A program made the translations under genes and the position numbers. DNA of 5,842 nt from Bradyrhizobiaceae bacterium (GTDB taxonomy: Bacteria > Pseudomonadota > Alphaproteobacteria > Rhizobiales > Xanthobacteraceae), in the NCBI GenBank assembly GCA_016793685.1, contig JAEULX010000161.1:1-5842 (forward strand), read 5' to 3'. The notes under the pieces were generated by a model, which saw only the letters and a program-made list of their open reading frames with translations, did not search any database and was not told the DNA's origin. Position 1 is the first letter of the stretch; the number at the start of each line of letters is the position of its first letter. Positions 4,781 to 5,842 of the stretch are shown piece after piece.

Positions 4781-5842
4781 TAGTAGCGCTCGCGATCGGA
4801 GAAGGGGAATTGCGGGTCTACGCGCTGGGGCGGGTAGCGCTCACGCACCCCGTAATCGCGATAACGCGGCTCGGGCGCGCGACCGGAATTGCCGAACAGG
4901 CCGCTGAACGGGTTCGCCTGCCGGTAGTACTGGCGGTATTGTTGCTGCCCCGGGTATTGATACTGGTATTGCGGCTGATAGTAGCGACGTTCGTAACCAT
5001 ATCCCCCGTTTCCGTAGCCGTAGCCGTAAGAATTGGAACGGCCGTAGCCATCGTACCCGTAGTACGCTTCGCCATCGCCGGGTTCACGGTAGATGTAGGT
5101 CGCGACCTCCGCTTCGGAGACGAGGTTGTGCTGGGTCTCGGTGAGGCTGCCGGTGCGATCGAGACGAAAGTACTCGGTGAAGGCGCCGGGGGTTTGCGCC
5201 GCCACGCGGTTGCCGCTGCGCAAGTCGATCGGCAACGCGATGAGTTGGCGCTGCGCGGCCGGTGAGGGCGGCGAAAGCGGCGTCTTCTTGGCGTAATTCG
5301 CCCAGACATCGTTCATGACCGCCGTGAAAATCGGCAGCGCCGCCTTGGCGCCGGTTTGGCTGTTGCCGAGCGTCTGCCGCTTGCCGTCCGCATTGTCGTA
5401 GCCGACCCAGACGCCGATCGTGACGTCGTTGGAAAAGCCGACGAACCAGGCGTCGTTCTCGCCGTCGCTCGTTCCCGTCTTGCCGCCCACGTAGGGCGAC
5501 AGGTCCTTGGCCGCCCGCGCCGTTCCCCGGGCAAGCACGCCCTGAAGCATGCTCTTGAGCTGGACAAAGGCGACGCGGTCGCCCTCGGCGAGGGTTTTCA
5601 GCTCCGGCTTATGCCGGAACGCGATCTTGCCTCCCTGGTCGATCGACTCGATGGCGTAAGGGGAGGGGCGGACGCCTTCGTTGGCGATAGCGGCGTAGAA
5701 TGCAGCGAGGTCGATCAGCCGCGCCGGCTGCGCTCCCAGCACGAACGGGTAATAGCCGACGCAGTCGCGATAGACCTGCGCTTCGATCGCAAGCTCGCAC
5801 ACCCGCGCAAGGCTCTGCTCGGGTTCGTAGTCGATGCCGTTG
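4780..5842 (-). CDS. Class A penicillin-binding protein (PBP1A-like), C-terminal part
   Basis: This is the C-terminal 353 residues of a bifunctional peptidoglycan synthase; the glycosyltransferase domain and the transpeptidase SxxK serine lie beyond the right edge. The visible part of the transpeptidase domain includes YYPFVLGAQPARLIDLAAFY, the MLQGVLARGTA segment and the third active-site motif KTGTS, with the Lys codon at 5481-5479. It continues into DAWFVGFSNDVTIGVWVGYDN, typical of class A PBPs that crosslink the wall in the periplasm. The domain is followed by a linker with FTEYFRLD and a long Tyr-, Gly- and Gln-rich tail (annotated separately). The reading frame is open to the right edge; the in-frame start at 5802 is internal and not a real start. 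Its stop TAG (4782-4780) overlaps the next gene's GTG by one base. Whether it corresponds to mrcA or another paralogue cannot be told from this part. Confidence 0.93.
   Translation of the reverse strand, partial: NGIDYEPEQSLARVCELAIEAQVYRDCVGYYPFVLGAQPARLIDLAAFYAAIANEGVRPSPYAIESIDQGGKIAFRHKPELKTLAEGDRVAFVQLKSMLQGVLARGTARAAKDLSPYVGGKTGTSDGENDAWFVGFSNDVTIGVWVGYDNADGKRQTLGNSQTGAKAALPIFTAVMNDVWANYAKKTPLSPPSPAAQRQLIALPIDLRSGNRVAAQTPGAFTEYFRLDRTGSLTETQHNLVSEAEVATYIYREPGDGEAYYGYDGYGRSNSYGYGYGNGGYGYERRYYQPQYQYQYPGQQQYRQYYRQANPFSGLFGNSGRAPEPRYRDYGVRERYPPQRVDPQFPFSDRERY
4783..5097 (-). other. Tyrosine-rich low-complexity tail of the PBP
   Basis: The last 105 residues of the PBP contain 23 tyrosines, together with many Gly, Gln, Arg and Pro. 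Order along the tail: an acidic start (YREPGDGE), a Tyr-Gly block (YGYGYG), a Tyr-Gln block (PQYQYQYP, then QQQYRQYYRQ), a short NPFSGLFG patch, and a charged Arg/Tyr/Pro end. At DNA level the Tyr-Gly block shows short repeats such as CCGTAGCCGTAGCCGTA near 5014-5030. It is probably disordered and periplasmic. The frame is intact to the shared stop/start, so it is a real extension and not readthrough. Confidence 0.85.

Overview
The window is GC-rich, densely coded DNA that looks like an alphaproteobacterium, most likely of the Rhizobiales/Hyphomicrobiales. This rests on codon and amino-acid use and on protein families I associate with Bradyrhizobium-, Rhodoplanes- or Pseudolabrys-like genomes. 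No RNA gene, CRISPR array or mobile element is visible. Five of the six genes lie on the minus strand and one on the plus strand. Two genes are cut by the window edges.

Left part (1-1489): the N-terminal half of an MFS transporter and, upstream of it on the same strand, bluB, the enzyme that cuts FMN to make 5,6-dimethylbenzimidazole, the lower ligand of vitamin B12. A roughly 120-bp spacer between them carries three 15-bp tandem repeats. Upstream of bluB, a 255-bp divergent intergenic region separates it from the plus-strand dehydrogenase gene. It holds promoter-like elements in both directions and an FNR/FixK-type palindrome.

Middle (1490-3736): a zinc- and NAD-dependent medium-chain dehydrogenase that best resembles 6-hydroxycyclohex-1-ene-1-carbonyl-CoA dehydrogenase (Had) of the benzoyl-CoA pathway, here without its usual partner genes. 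It converges on an HtrA-like trypsin-fold/PDZ protein that has lost all three catalytic triad residues. The leader of that gene contains an imperfect 13-bp direct repeat and a strong terminator-like hairpin.

Right part (3737-5842): the C-terminal part of a class A penicillin-binding protein with an unusual tyrosine-rich tail. It is joined by a 1-nt stop/start overlap to a secreted protein of unknown function, which suggests a two-gene cell-envelope operon.

The most interesting point is the divergent pair. BluB chemistry consumes O2, Had belongs to an anaerobic pathway, and a palindrome resembling an oxygen-regulator site overlaps the predicted bluB -35 while lying upstream of had. I see no clearly new multi-gene system. 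The triad-less HtrA-like protein and the PBP-linked unknown secreted protein are the least understood pieces.
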